54,524 nucleotides of DNA from Scedosporium boydii (GCA_002221725.1 NJFT01000258.1:1-54524); one strand, 5' to 3'. Counted from the first letter of the stretch, positions 11,661 through 22,996 are shown. The notes: generated by a model not told the origin, from the letters alone. Numbers and translations are program-made.

Positions 11661-11888
11661 AGATGAGAGGAAAGAAAAGAAAAGAAATAACTGTGCCCCT
11701 GGCAAAGGAAGAAAGTTCTTCCGCGTCCTGTCTTTCCAGTCTAAGAGAGGACTGCGCTCCTTCCACCACTGTCACACTTTTTCCCGTCACAGTAGTACAT
11801 AATAGAGTTAATTAGACTCTATAAGAGTTTAAACAGACTCTAGTAGCGTCGGCGACATGTATAAGAAATTAAGGTAATTTAGATATCT

Positions 11889-13161
11889 TCAGTAAATCAA
11901 CGAGCGCCATTCAGGATCAAGTAACAAGATAACGGTTTCTAGGAGGTACTTCCATGACGCGCCTACTAGCCATATATCATTAATCTGGCTGAGTGTCATA
12001 GCGTAGCAGGCGAGAACAGCAAGGGCTTCCTGTCGCCGCAATTCTAGGAGAGAAAGGAACTCGTCAGGGACTAGGAGAATCCAGAACAAGAGCGAGTCGC
12101 CTCTGCCCTCAAGCTTGTCTCTATGGTCTAGGACGTCCTGTAGATGCTGGAGACCTACATCGCATGCAGTGAGCTGGGTAGGGTCAAGATTGGATGATGC
12201 GATCCTCTCGCGCAGACGTTTGAAATGCTGGCCTGCGCCGCGTGGATTGAAGGAGCGCTCGGTGGGCTCTAAAATTGGGTTGAGCTCTGTCTGGAGGAGG
12301 TCGGCCCATGACGCGCGGATAAGCGAAAGTGATCCATAATGAAGGCGGCAATAGCCGAGGAACTTAGCGAACACAGCTACACGATCGTCGCTGCGGTATG
12401 ACAGGGCGTCATAGAGAGTGTCCACGCCCAGGAGGCTGGCGAAAAAGAAGATAGCCACTGGATTCTCGATAGTGGCCTGTGGCGACAGAGTATTAAACAG
12501 GGTCAACGCCTCCGTCTGCAGTTGTATGGCCGCGTGGGTAAACATGTCCCGCTGAGTCGGCCGAATTGTACTCAGATGCCGGGCCGAGAAAGCCAGGAGC
12601 TGGTGTAGAAGGAAGGGGCATTTGACAGCCTGGTCAAGCAGGAGGTCCTTGAAGACACCGGCGGCGCAGCCCCGGGCCCAGGTGGCGACAAAAGTGTGAG
12701 AAGCAAAGTTATGGAAGAGCTCCATGTGCAGCATACTGACCGGGGTTGCGGGCATAGTTAATGGGAGCGACCATGGTAAGTCTTGGATTCTGGATTGGTT
12801 GGGTTGGCTTGTGACAGTGCTCTTCTTGCAATTCTCGTTCCGCACAATGATAATCTCATACTCGTTTGAGCTTGCTGAGCTAAGGGGCGAATCGTCAAAG
12901 GCGTGTACGTAATACGCACACTTGCGTCGAGCAATCTGGCAGCTAAGGCATCGTGGGCGAGTCTCGTCGCACTGCTACTCGATTAGCGGTTTTTGTAAAT
13001 ATCGCCTCCGTTGCTGATTTTTTCACAGAGGTTCATACTCTGATGTGCCGCCGCTTGCATTCTAGACAGCCATTCCTGGATCGTGTGTGCGGCCGACGCC
13101 TGGCTGCGTCTTGAGACTTTGACTGGGGAGTTCTATTGCTAGTGGTGGATGACATAGCCAT
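11889..13161 (-). CDS. Zn(II)2Cys6 fungal transcription factor
   Basis: Two exons, 13161-13039 and 12971-11889, split by a 67-bp intron (12972-13038). The protein has about 400 residues. The intron falls inside the zinc cluster; after splicing the text is CLECKRRHIR then CDETRPRCLSC and a sixth Cys, i.e. Cys32, 35, 42, 49, 52 and 59, a perfect six-cysteine binuclear cluster preceded by basic residues. The rest is the helical regulatory domain of the UPC2-like / Fungal_trans_2 type (HMELFHNFASHTF, FLLHQLLAFSARHLS, NPVAIFFFASLLGVDTLYD). Start: ATG at 13161, with a second ATG at 13155; the longer open frame upstream lacks family features. It probably binds CGG-type sites in the nucleus. It lies between the GH3 and GH2 genes and is the best candidate regulator of them, which is inference from position only. 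The frame is intact. Confidence 0.9.
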
Positions 13162-14603
13162 AGCATCCCGTTCAGTCGATCGGACTTTCGCGCCAGCTGA
13201 ATGCACCACCACGGCATCCGTGGCTAAGCAGCGCTTCCGACAATCCTTCGTCTCCGCTGTGCACTGTGAGGTTTCTTTCCTCCTAACCTGGACTTGCCCT
13301 AGGCGGGGGGAGGCAACGCAGTATAGAGCCGGGGGAACGGGACACAACTCAGCTTAGTGTCAGAGGCAAAGCACTTGATTGAATACGTGATCAAGTAAGG
13401 CTAGGTTGGCGTCGTGTCCGCAATAAGCGTACACGCGACAGTGTAGCAGCGGGCGGGCAATAGCAGTAGCGAGAATAAAGAAAAGGGGGGAAATCGAATG
13501 GCATTGGAGCGGGGGCCCATATAATATAGACCATCCTTTCCCTTTTCGAACTGGCATTTTTATTCTCCTACAGTGGCTTAATCCGGTATGGTTTCGGCCT
13601 TTTTCAGACCGAACGGAGGTAACCCTATCACTCTGGATTCCGACCTATCCGAATCCGACAAGGACGCTCACTATGCTCAATTCCCTATAAATTACTCAGC
13701 CAGTGGTTGTGGTGTCAGTTCAACACTAGTCTCGCTAGACCGGGAAGGGACGCCGAAGTAGCAAGAGTCGAGTCCGCCTCCCGCCATTGCAGAAGCGTTT
13801 ATCTTAAGCAATCCTGATATGAAGGACCTAATGTTCGCTTTATCTAGCATTGGTATACACCAAGGTTAGTCTTATAATTACACCGCCGGTCAGGTTAGTG
13901 GTGAGGATGATAACTAAATGCACTATTCTACGTGTGTGAGGCTTAATGCAATGTTTCCCTAATTATGTCCGAGGCCATATAACAGCCCTCGAAGTAACAG
14001 CAAGTCAAATCCAAATGGTAAAGGTAGATCCGAAAGACTCGGTGTAGAGAGGTTGATAATGGTGGTATCCGAAGTTTTTCTATGCAGCAACTCCGCTTGC
14101 GGCAGTTGGTAATACCGGAGTAAAAGGCATTACCAACTTTTCTCGAACTCCCTTCAACCATGGACTTGAAGTAGCGTAAATCATTTATAGTGTCCAACCT
14201 TTGCAGATTCTCTTTCTATTCAGGCCAATAATAACGGGGAGTTCCGATACTGTTCCTAAAGCGCTGTTTATATTAAATGCTACAACTGCGTGGTGACTGC
14301 CAGAGCCAGGGAGTGTCGTTTCGTCCATTCCGAGTCTTTCTAATAGACCGGCCACCGCGACACTTCTTGCTCCTATCTATTCGAGAAGATGTTACTGGCA
14401 GTCATAATGTATCAAGACGGGCGGACAAAGCAGAGTGTGTATTTCTAGGGATATATTCGATTTAACAATTCCCATCACTAAACGCTATAACGGTCCGAAC
14501 AATACTCCGCGAGCTATCAACATTCAAATTCCACACGGTCTCCACGCTATATATTAAGACAAAATCACAGAGGCTCGTGATGGCCTACAGAGATATACCA
14601 GCT
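13162..14603. other. Intergenic stretch between the regulator and the GH2 gene
   Basis: Contains the promoter of the Zn2Cys6 gene (right of 13161) and the 3' region of the GH2 gene. Open frames of 60-100 codons here carry no motif. Nothing else is supported. Confidence 0.5.
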
Positions 14604-17162
14604 CTAGGTTGAATGCTGGATATGCAAGCCAAAAAGTTTGTTCTTCGCCTCGTCAGCCACTACGTGAACCTTGTGTTCCGACTCCATCTCGGAAGCAGCC
14701 AAGGATATGCTAGATGTTGGCAATCCCTGGCAGCTTGCGGAGAGTACTATATCACCCACTTTGTTGCCGGCACGGATGTAAACTCCCAGGAAGCCGTTGA
14801 ACGCCTTAGAGGACGATGCGCTGGCGAATTTGCGAGTAGACGGGTCGGCATTGTGGATGCCCACGATTTCGCCGGCACCCTCGATGGAGACTTGAATCTC
14901 GTGCTCAGCATCGGGAATCAGGTTCCCATCCGCGTCGACAACAGCCACCCGGACCAAGCTGACATCCAATCCTGAGGCCGACAAGACGGTCCTGTCAGCC
15001 GAGAGCTCCAGCTGCGCAGCATGTCCCGAGGTAACCTGCCGGTGCTCAGCAACGACCTGATCCCCAATGTAACCTCGTACGAGGAGCTCTCCACTTTGAT
15101 ACTTGATACCGCCGTCAACGATGACGGTATTATCTTTCGCCGGCAGCCGTGCAACGAACGAGCCATTGACAAGGAACTCAACCTCCTCGCAGTTGGTGTA
15201 AGCTCTGAAAGGCAAGAGCTCGTCCTCGCGGCCTCGCCAACACCAATGGGGGAACCCATGTACGATGGGCTCAGGCCTATAGATGGATCGAACAAGCCAG
15301 TAGAAGTCCTTTGGTAGGCCAATAAGATCCTTTGTGCCATAGCTCGAGGTAGTTGCGGGCCATCTGATTGGCGTTGGCTCACCAATATAGTCCAAGGCTG
15401 CCCAGACAAAACACCCAGACGCCTTTGGGTGGGCAAGAGATGCGATCAGGTTGCCTGCGACGTTGCCTGTAATCTTAAAATTCACGGGCATAAGTGCAGC
15501 ATTGGCTGCCGGATTGGGCGCGTCCATCATGGCCTCTCCAAAGTGACAAAGGGCTCCTGCATGCGCGCGCTCCTTGTCGTAGTGGTAGGTGCCACGAACG
15601 GAGGCGTAGAGGCCTTCCTCGTCGAGCACGTGGAACCTATTGCTGACGTAGCCCAGACTCTCGTCGAGAACGCCAAAAAAGGCACGGTAGTGCATGCCAA
15701 TCACATCTGTGACAGAGTAGTATTCCCTGTTTTCGAAGCCAATGACTCCACCAAAGGTGGTCGCCCGGGTAGCATCAAGAGCCTTGACTTCCTTTACAAG
15801 GCGTTTAAGCATCGCTAATCCCACAGGTGTAGATTCAAAGTCCATCTCCTCATTTTCAAGACTCCATAATAGTACCGATGGGCTATTCCGAAACCGACGC
15901 ACAAGACCACGCAGTTGGTCCAAGGACGAGGGGGTCGAGCTGAGCAGACGATGCTCGGGCAAGACGAGCATGCCCATTCGATCGGCGTGATGGACAAGCT
16001 CCGGTGTAGGGGGGTGATGGGCGGTCCGAATAGCGTTGACACCAATCTCAGCGCAAAGCTCTAGCTTTTGCTCAATGACCCGGTCTGGTAGTCCAATACC
16101 AAACACCGCCCAGTCCTGGTGTAAATTCGCGCCGTATATCTTAGTCCATTCACCGTTGACACGGATCCCGTCATGGACCCATTCAACTGTACGTACGCCG
16201 AATTGGGATGCCACTGCATCCACGATCTTGCCCGCCTCGTCAACAACTTGTGCCGTAGCCCTGTATAAGCCTCCTTCCCCGAGCTTCCACAGTCTGGGGC
16301 TAGTGATCTGGCCCTGGCCACTAAATCTGACGGTCCCGCAGCTCTTTATAATTGCTTTCTGCTGGCTTTCGATGCGTAGAGCCTCCTGGCCCGTCTCGAT
16401 GTCTTCAATGATAAGGCGGACAGTCGTGACTGCTGATTGGGCGCCCTCATTGGTTACTTCAATCTCGAAGGAGACGGTGGCCCTCTTGCTGGTCACGTCG
16501 GGAGTGAACACAAAGAGGGAATCTGCAGCGGCATGAAGGTCGTTGTAGATGTCAAGCCAAACGTGTCGGTATATTCCACCCCCCTCGTACCACCAGCCTT
16601 CGGGCTCCGTCGAATCAGAACGCACGAGCAGCACGTTTTGACCCTCGAGCTTAGAACGCAGTAACTCAGTCACGTCGATTGTGACGGGAGAATAGCCAGT
16701 GCTTTGTTGCCCGATCCAGAAACCGTTGAGCCAGATATCGCTATAACCGGCTATTCCATCGAAGGTGAGGGCCACATGCTGGTCAGCACCTCGCGCGGGA
16801 GAGTCAAAGATTTTACGGTAGTATGCGACTCCAGTAGGAAAGAAACCTTGCCACGCTCTTGGGTAGTCGCTAGCCTCTGGATGGTCAGGAGCTGGGGTTG
16901 TGGCCAGCCTCCAGTCGTGAGGGAGGTCGACAGTTTTCCATTCCGCATCTCCTGATGATGGCCTGGACTTTATAACTTGGAAGTTCTCACCCATACTCTC
17001 CGCGATCGTTTCAGAAAGGCCAACGGTCACTCGCTCTTCCTGAGTGAGATCGCTCCAGCCGTTAGCCGTCCCACCTTTGGCCAAGATCTTGCGGCTGCGG
17101 GCGAGATCGTCTCCCACATGGACTTTCCAGTCCATGTCGAGACATAGACGGTTTCGAGACAT
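14604..17162 (-). CDS. Glycoside hydrolase family 2 enzyme, beta-galactosidase type
   Basis: A single uninterrupted frame of 852 residues from the ATG at 17162; upstream codons have no ATG. Domains in order: N-terminal sugar-binding jelly roll (VDLPHDWRL, GVAYYRKIF, ALTFDGIAGYSDIWLNG), immunoglobulin-like sandwich domain, TIM barrel, then extra C-terminal beta domains. Barrel motifs are KIYGANLHQDW, NAIRTAHHPPTPELVHHADR and LLWSLENEEM; Glu438 in the NE pair is the expected acid/base. The segment VLDEEGLYASVRGTYH at about 512-527 sits where the nucleophile glutamate is found. The protein resembles bacterial-type GH2 beta-galactosidases rather than the secreted GH35 enzymes fungi usually use. 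No convincing signal peptide follows the chosen ATG, so it is probably intracellular. It is divergent from the MFS gene across about 1 kb, suggesting shared control and intracellular hydrolysis of an imported galactoside. GH2 members also include beta-glucuronidases and mannosidases, so the exact substrate is open. Confidence 0.9.
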   Translation of the reverse strand: MSRNRLCLDMDWKVHVGDDLARSRKILAKGGTANGWSDLTQEERVTVGLSETIAESMGENFQVIKSRPSSGDAEWKTVDLPHDWRLATTPAPDHPEASDYPRAWQGFFPTGVAYYRKIFDSPARGADQHVALTFDGIAGYSDIWLNGFWIGQQSTGYSPVTIDVTELLRSKLEGQNVLLVRSDSTEPEGWWYEGGGIYRHVWLDIYNDLHAAADSLFVFTPDVTSKRATVSFEIEVTNEGAQSAVTTVRLIIEDIETGQEALRIESQQKAIIKSCGTVRFSGQGQITSPRLWKLGEGGLYRATAQVVDEAGKIVDAVASQFGVRTVEWVHDGIRVNGEWTKIYGANLHQDWAVFGIGLPDRVIEQKLELCAEIGVNAIRTAHHPPTPELVHHADRMGMLVLPEHRLLSSTPSSLDQLRGLVRRFRNSPSVLLWSLENEEMDFESTPVGLAMLKRLVKEVKALDATRATTFGGVIGFENREYYSVTDVIGMHYRAFFGVLDESLGYVSNRFHVLDEEGLYASVRGTYHYDKERAHAGALCHFGEAMMDAPNPAANAALMPVNFKITGNVAGNLIASLAHPKASGCFVWAALDYIGEPTPIRWPATTSSYGTKDLIGLPKDFYWLVRSIYRPEPIVHGFPHWCWRGREDELLPFRAYTNCEEVEFLVNGSFVARLPAKDNTVIVDGGIKYQSGELLVRGYIGDQVVAEHRQVTSGHAAQLELSADRTVLSASGLDVSLVRVAVVDADGNLIPDAEHEIQVSIEGAGEIVGIHNADPSTRKFASASSSKAFNGFLGVYIRAGNKVGDIVLSASCQGLPTSSISLAASEMESEHKVHVVADEAKNKLFGLHIQHST

Positions 17163-18137
17163 GAGTAGCTGGAGGATATGGGACAGTAACCCAAAAAGGA
17201 TAGAGATATAGAAGAACAATCTATTGATGCTAGTGGAGTCGGGAATGGTTGTATTTAACGAGAGTGAGAAGACAACGGAGAAGAAAAAGAAGTAGGCGAC
17301 AGTCTCATTATATTCTCATTCTACGTTATTGCCCTCTCTTCGTCTCCATTTCCAGTAAAGCATCAGGCTACAATGTGAATCATTTGTCAGCTATAATGAC
17401 GGGTCTTTTTCAATTTTTTTTGGCATCTCCATCTTCTCTCCTTTCCGCTGAACCATATCCACAAGAGTCCGACCTAGCCAGAATTACACATATACGCGGA
17501 TGTCATCTTATTCAAAGCTCTCATTGGCACGGTAAGGCCCAGTCTCGTGCGTCGCCTTTGACCACTGTAATGACAGGGGACCTCGACCGGTGTCTATAAA
17601 CGATCCAATCACTCCTAGCGGTCGGACCACCACGTTGGGTTGTCATATTCCTTCAATTTAGTCTATTCTGATAGTAACCCCAGGTCGGGGACGCGGGGTA
17701 AGCTGGGGTAAAAGATGAGTACGAATTCGTCAATAGCAACGAGGTAGACTTACTTACGGTGACTTATGGTGATTAAAGTCTAAGTTGAAGAAGAAAAGTG
17801 TGCTGCGACGGGGAATTATTTGCCTCCGCACCAGCAGCTGACCAGCACTTTTCCATCCTACTAGGCTTCACACTACTATCAAATCCTACGGTAAAAGTAA
17901 CATAGCAAAGGATCGCAGACCCCCTCCACCATCTATCTTTGAACCGCCACCAAATGGTTTTAAAAAGACAGGTACGCACTGGAAACCCTCTCCTCTTCTC
18001 CATCAGGCTTCTTTAACACGAGTCATTGCACGTCAAGAGGCTCACTGTCCCATTCTCATCACCCGCATCGGTCATTACTGTTTTCTTTTACTTTGCTTTT
18101 TCCGTTACCATTCGACGCCCAGGACAGTTTGTACAGA
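17163..18137. promoter_or_regulatory. Divergent promoter region between GH2 and MFS genes
   Basis: The two genes start at opposite ends of this 975-bp stretch and must both be driven from it. CGG triplets, the half-sites of Zn2Cys6 regulators, occur as a direct pair CGG-N5-CGG at 17686-17696 and in agcggtcggaccacc near 17617. No experiment supports binding, and such triplets are common by chance. No gene is visible inside. Confidence 0.5.
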
Positions 18138-19931
18138 ATGTCTACGGAAAGAGAGAAGGCGGGACCACCTGCCATGCAAGACTCAACTCGCCTTGCCGAC
18201 TCGAAACCCGTCAAAGAGGTAGCCTTAGATGCCACTGCGACCGAGGTAGAGGAGGAGGAGCGTGACTTCTCATGGAACCTTGACGTCTTTGCCAACTTGT
18301 TCGCTCTCTATGCCATCTACTTCGCCTCGACTTGGGCCATGAGTGTCCCTGGTGCAAGTATTGCCTTCATCACATACGAGTATCCTCAAGCTGGGTCGGA
18401 GGTGGCATGGATTGCCGGCGTCCCCAGCCTGTGCCTCGGCGTTATCACCATATTTCTGGGCGACCTTTCCGACATCTTCGGCCGCAAGTGGTTCCTGGTA
18501 CTGGGCGCTGGGTGCGGCATCATTGGCATGGTCATCGCGGGCCTTGCCACTGGCGTACCCATGATTATCGGCGGCCAGGTTTTCAACGGCATTGCATTAA
18601 CCCTCGGTTACCTCTCCACGCCGCTCATGGCGGAGGTGGTGCCTAAGCGGTCTCGGGCACCGGTTTTAGGCGGAGCCGCCCTGCTTGTCAGCATCGTCGG
18701 TCTCGCAGGCAACCTCAGCCAGGGTGCATTCATGGAGCACGGCGTGATGGGTACCAATAAAGGCTGGAGAGTGGGATTTTTCATTGGTGCCGGCATATTC
18801 GCATCGGCTCTTGTTAGCCTGCTTCTCTTTTACCGCCCTGGACCTCGACCGAACCCAGAGGGCTTTTCGACCAAGGTTCGCCTGCTCAAGATCGACTGGA
18901 TTGGTGTCTTCCTGGGGTTCTCGGGCCTGCTCCTTCTTCTTCTCGCCCTCCAATTCGGTGGCCAGCCGGGCTATCCGTGGGACTCAGCCATGATCATCTC
19001 CTTCTTTGTATTGGGCTTACTCGCCGTGGCTGCATTCGCCCTCTGGGAGTGGAAATATGCCAGGCATGGCTTGTTCCCAAAATCTCTCTTCCAACATCGA
19101 AACTATCCAATCAGTCTCGTCCTCAACTTTGTCGAGGGTTGGCTGATTTTCAGTGCGCAGGCTTTCATGCCACGGATTATCCTCAGCCTTCTGACTAGCG
19201 ACTTTTTCCTCTCAGTTGTGTACAACCTACCTAATGCTTTCTTCACCATGCTTTCCGCACTAGGCTTCGCTTGGATTGCGTCGAAGACAAGGGAGGCCAA
19301 GTGGGTTACTGTTTCTGGTGTGGTCTGCTTGACCGTTGGCTGTGGCTTGATGGCCATTATGAAGCCCGGTATTGGCTTGGCCCCTTACGCCGTGGCGAGT
19401 GCGCTATTGGGTATGGGTATTGGCTGCCTCGGGGTCATTATTCACGTTATTTCAACACTTGCAACACCAGATCGATACATTGCAACAGCTGTGTCCATTG
19501 GTACCTCCATGCGTGGCCTCGGTGGTGCCATCGGCACGGTTGTCACCACCCAGATCTTTTCGAGCAAGCTTGCTAGTTATCTTCCGAAATACGTTCCTGC
19601 CGCCGTCATTGAAGCCGGGCTCCCTCTTTCCAGTGTCGAAGCGTTGATGGCCGCCTCAGCCTCGCAGAATCCAGGACTCATCGAGATGGTCCCGGGTGTC
19701 ACCACCGCCGTGCTCGAAGCCTTGAACCTAGCGACGGAGACGGCGTACGCCGACAGCTACCGCTATATATGGTACACAATCATTCCTTTCGGTGCAGTTT
19801 GTACAATAACTGCGCTTTTCCTTCAATCGACTAAGGAGCAGATGACGCTTCAGGTTGCCTCTGCTGTAAGGACGCGTTTCAATCATGAAAAGAATGAGGA
19901 GCACGAGCAAGCCAAACTGGAGGACGTTTGA
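18138..19931 (+). CDS. MFS transporter of the TRI12 type
   Basis: Single exon, 597 residues from ATG 18138; the frame is open further left but without an ATG, and this ATG has A at -3. After a charged cytosolic N-terminus of about 55 residues come roughly 14 hydrophobic segments, consistent with the DHA2-like 14-helix branch. GDLSDIFGRKWF is the MFS loop motif between helices 2 and 3. The C-terminal YRYIWYTIIPFGAV and STKEQMTLQVASAVRTR are typical of the Pfam family named after the trichothecene efflux pump TRI12, which also includes siderophore and general drug exporters. The family name does not imply a trichothecene here: no such biosynthetic gene is in the window. The likely role is proton-coupled export or uptake of a small molecule at the plasma membrane. 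Being divergent from GH2 and near GH3 and GH106, it may move a glycoside or its aglycone; that is inference. Confidence 0.9.
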   Translation: MSTEREKAGPPAMQDSTRLADSKPVKEVALDATATEVEEEERDFSWNLDVFANLFALYAIYFASTWAMSVPGASIAFITYEYPQAGSEVAWIAGVPSLCLGVITIFLGDLSDIFGRKWFLVLGAGCGIIGMVIAGLATGVPMIIGGQVFNGIALTLGYLSTPLMAEVVPKRSRAPVLGGAALLVSIVGLAGNLSQGAFMEHGVMGTNKGWRVGFFIGAGIFASALVSLLLFYRPGPRPNPEGFSTKVRLLKIDWIGVFLGFSGLLLLLLALQFGGQPGYPWDSAMIISFFVLGLLAVAAFALWEWKYARHGLFPKSLFQHRNYPISLVLNFVEGWLIFSAQAFMPRIILSLLTSDFFLSVVYNLPNAFFTMLSALGFAWIASKTREAKWVTVSGVVCLTVGCGLMAIMKPGIGLAPYAVASALLGMGIGCLGVIIHVISTLATPDRYIATAVSIGTSMRGLGGAIGTVVTTQIFSSKLASYLPKYVPAAVIEAGLPLSSVEALMAASASQNPGLIEMVPGVTTAVLEALNLATETAYADSYRYIWYTIIPFGAVCTITALFLQSTKEQMTLQVASAVRTRFNHEKNEEHEQAKLEDV

Positions 19932-21604
19932 GCGCAGAATGATTACTGCTATGGAAACAACTTCAAAGGTTGTATGGGGCCCATTACTTCACGTAATGGC
20001 TAGTGCGAACCCACTACGTTGCTACATTGTCGATGTCACCTAGTAACTCTTAGATCTTTAATTAGAAATGAGTGTTACACTGCACTATCTACGTATTGTG
20101 ATTATGCTCTTCACTTAACTTTCACAATGTTCCGCTAGTGGAGTTATTAGGTCCAGTGGTTTTGCCCGTCCTATTACAGTAGACTGGGGAGTGGACAGTA
20201 CAGGGCTTATTGCACGATTCTTAGCACTGCTTAGCGCATATCCATCCTTCTAACTAGATAGAAACCAGATTTTTAGCATATTTACTGATAGTAGGGAATT
20301 GTAATTACTACCCGAGGCTCGCACCCCCTTTAATTAGGTCGCGGCGTTGGTCACCTCACCACCGCACCTACTAAATGTCACGACCCGCCCCACGATTTAC
20401 TCGTCCGGGAAATCCTCAAGATCTTGCCACGCCCGCAACTACTCCGCGCACCCCCTTGTTGCCCCGCTTGTAGTTTATATCTATGTGACTTAAATACCCC
20501 CCAGTCCCGCAATCCCACATGGTAGCCGCGTATACGACCGGATTGGGATTAGATCGGAGGCTGGCGCCAACATACCATGCGACTGGGTTGCCATACTCAG
20601 TAGAATATCATTATCGAGGTACCATGGTGCACGCTGGGGCAAGCGACGAGCTTACGTGGACGATGACCCCTTGATCCGGTGCATCCTTACAAGCAAGGTG
20701 TGACTTGTTGAACTACTTACCACGTATACTAAACCAGTATACCCTTAATGCCCGTCGGACGGTCCACTTGTCCCCCCGAGCCCCCGATAATGCTGCCGTA
20801 TTTGTTCTACTCGAACCAATCGCAGTCAGGACAATGCGTGACATACGCTATCGGTTACCTACAGTAGCGAGCCAATCGCTGGGAAGTTGACATATCCACG
20901 GCGAAAGAGCCGGGTATGCAGGGTATGATACACGACAGTCACAACCTCGACAGTGTACACACTAAGCCTTAGTAGCTGGTGCCTAATGCCAAGGTACAAA
21001 GCCCTGAACGGAACCTCGCAACATCCCGACATCACCTCAAAACTCCGACACCGACATAATCGTAGTCGCCGGGAAAGCGACTAAAAGATGGATGCGAGGA
21101 AATGTGGACATTTGCAGAGGCCTTCCCTCCGCAATTACCCATGGGTACTGGTCGGAGCTATCCTTACCCGCACCAACCCCTTGCTGGTATTTGGCAATAA
21201 GCCAAGGGATTCGATGGACGTCGCCGACAAGGGAGCCGACAAGGGGCTGTGAAGACTCACACCGATAAATAGAGTGACCCCAAGCTTCCCCGAAGTAAAC
21301 CTTTGTTTGGCTGACAAATAGACTGGCGGGTCAACCGGCTGTAGAAGGATGAACCCTGTGCTTCTATTAACAGCACGTATGTATGGTTGGTGGGCTCGCC
21401 ACCCAATCGAGCTAGCGCTGACGCGGGCGCCTCAACAACACGCTGTGACACGAAGCGACTCCGACTCGTCTTCCTCATGGTCCCGTGGATGAATCAAGCT
21501 ACATCATTAGATTCGTCTGCTCGGATTTCTTGCTTGTTACGATTCTTCCTCTCGTCTGTAGGGTGCTGCGCAACAAGCGTGAATGTCCCACCTTCCGCCC
21601 AACG
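19932..21604. other. Intergenic stretch, nothing recognised
   Basis: Between the MFS gene and the second zinc-cluster gene. Frames of 60-75 codons show no domains. The sequence is of mixed composition with no clear tandem or inverted repeats that I can see. Confidence 0.5.
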
Positions 21605-22996
21605 ATGACCAGAAGCCTTGTCGCCCGCAAAAGGAACATGGAAGGTAGAACCAAGGTGAAAACTGGTTGTGCAACCTGCAGGTCAGTTATAGCCCACAGA
21701 TCCCCATCACCGGTCTACACCCCAAGACTGTGAATTGAGACGGGAGGTCAGCTCTGCAGTGATTGTACTCAATCAGCAATAGAATTAGGAAGGTAAAATG
21801 CGACGAGAATAAGCCGTTTTGCGAAAGATGTGTCAACACCGGTCGTACTTGCGACGGCTACGATTCACCCTTTTAGATTTTTTACCAGTCAACCCGTCAA
21901 CAACGCTCATGCCGGCGACATCGAGTCAGACGTTGGTTTACAACCCATCCGGCCCACTTCAACTGAGATCGTCCCTCAGGACATCGACCTTCTCAATCGT
22001 TATTTCTCAACCAAAACCATGTTCGACGTGAAGCTGGGCTGTGACGAAGAAGCCAGGCAAGTCCTCCAAGCCAGCTTGACTGATCCGCCTATGCAACACG
22101 CAGTCTTGTCTCTCAGAGCTCTTCGGGAAGATCTCGAGACGTCCGGATACGGCCCAGCGTCTGTCGCGCAGCAGACCCCGAGCTATAATTATGGCATCAA
22201 GCAATACAATATGGCTTTGAGGGGTCTTGCGTCTAAATTGTCATCCCCGGGCTCTGACGGGTTGAAGTCGGCATTACTTTGCTGTCAGGTCTTCATCAGC
22301 ATTGAGCACGTGCGGGGAAATTTCGCTGCTATGGCCCTGCATATCGTCCGAGGACTCAGGATCATGCACGAGTACCGGGCAAGGCCATATTTTGTTGCCA
22401 CGAATAAATTGGTGCCAGCACACCACGGCCAACTACCCTTCCTGGACGTGTTCATCATCAAGCTGTTTGCTGCACCATGTAAGTTCGCGGAACCCTCAGC
22501 AACAGCCGATGTAAGCGGGACGACGTTGTCTCTGTGTTTGATCTCGGCTCATCAACAACCTGTTGAACCTCGCCATCTTCACACGATTGCACCCAACATG
22601 CGGACCGAGCTTGTAAGGATCGCTACTTCGACGCTTGAATTCCTCGCCACGGTGTTGCAAGTCGAATCGGTAGGAAACGCTCTTCGACTAATATCCGAGA
22701 AAGCAGCTCTGCTGGACTCCTTAGAATCGTGGCTCAATGATCCTGAACTCGTTCAGACGGAGATCGGACCTCCGGGCCCTGAGCCTATTTCAGTATCTTT
22801 CATGCGCTTCTTCCATCTGATACTGAAAATCGTTCTCTTGGAGGCACTACACTCCTCACCAGATCTTAATGCCGAGCTGCGGACCGAGACCGACCGATTG
22901 CAGGGCGTGGCTAACAACGTGGGTGAAAGAGTCAGGGCTTATAGAACGTGCAGTGGAACTAGTAGTGGTCGAGGGGAGCGATCTAAAGGGCCCTGA
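21605..22996 (+). CDS. Zn(II)2Cys6 transcription factor, frame broken by one base
   Basis: Exon 1 is 21605-21681 and exon 2 begins at 21783 after a 101-bp GT-AG intron. The join gives GCATCR then IRKVKCDENKPFCERC and VNTGRTCDGYDSPF: a complete cluster with Cys22, 25, 32, 39, 42 and 49. Right after DSPF the frame meets TAG at 21874-21876. The next reading frame continues without a break as RFFTSQPVNNAHAGDIESDV to 22996, which is the expected linker and helical regulatory domain (DLLNRYFSTKTMFDVKLGCDEEARQ, HAVLSLRALREDL, FISIEHVRGNFAAMALHIVRG). One extra T in the TTTT at 21871-21874 explains the break. Without it the protein would have about 430 residues. The C-terminal tail after about 22930 is low in family character. 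The gene is either a recent pseudogene, an assembly error, or a +1 shift site (see findings). Target genes unknown. Confidence 0.8.

Noticed and set aside
13943..14197. 84-codon minus-strand frame
   Set aside because: No recognisable motif and no transcription or splice logic.
14613..16664. Several plus-strand frames of 75-166 codons
   Set aside because: Shadows of the single-exon GH2 gene on the minus strand.
18138..19931. Reading the MFS gene as a trichothecene cluster member
   Set aside because: The family name comes from TRI12, but no trichothecene synthase or tailoring gene is present; general exporter is the safer call.
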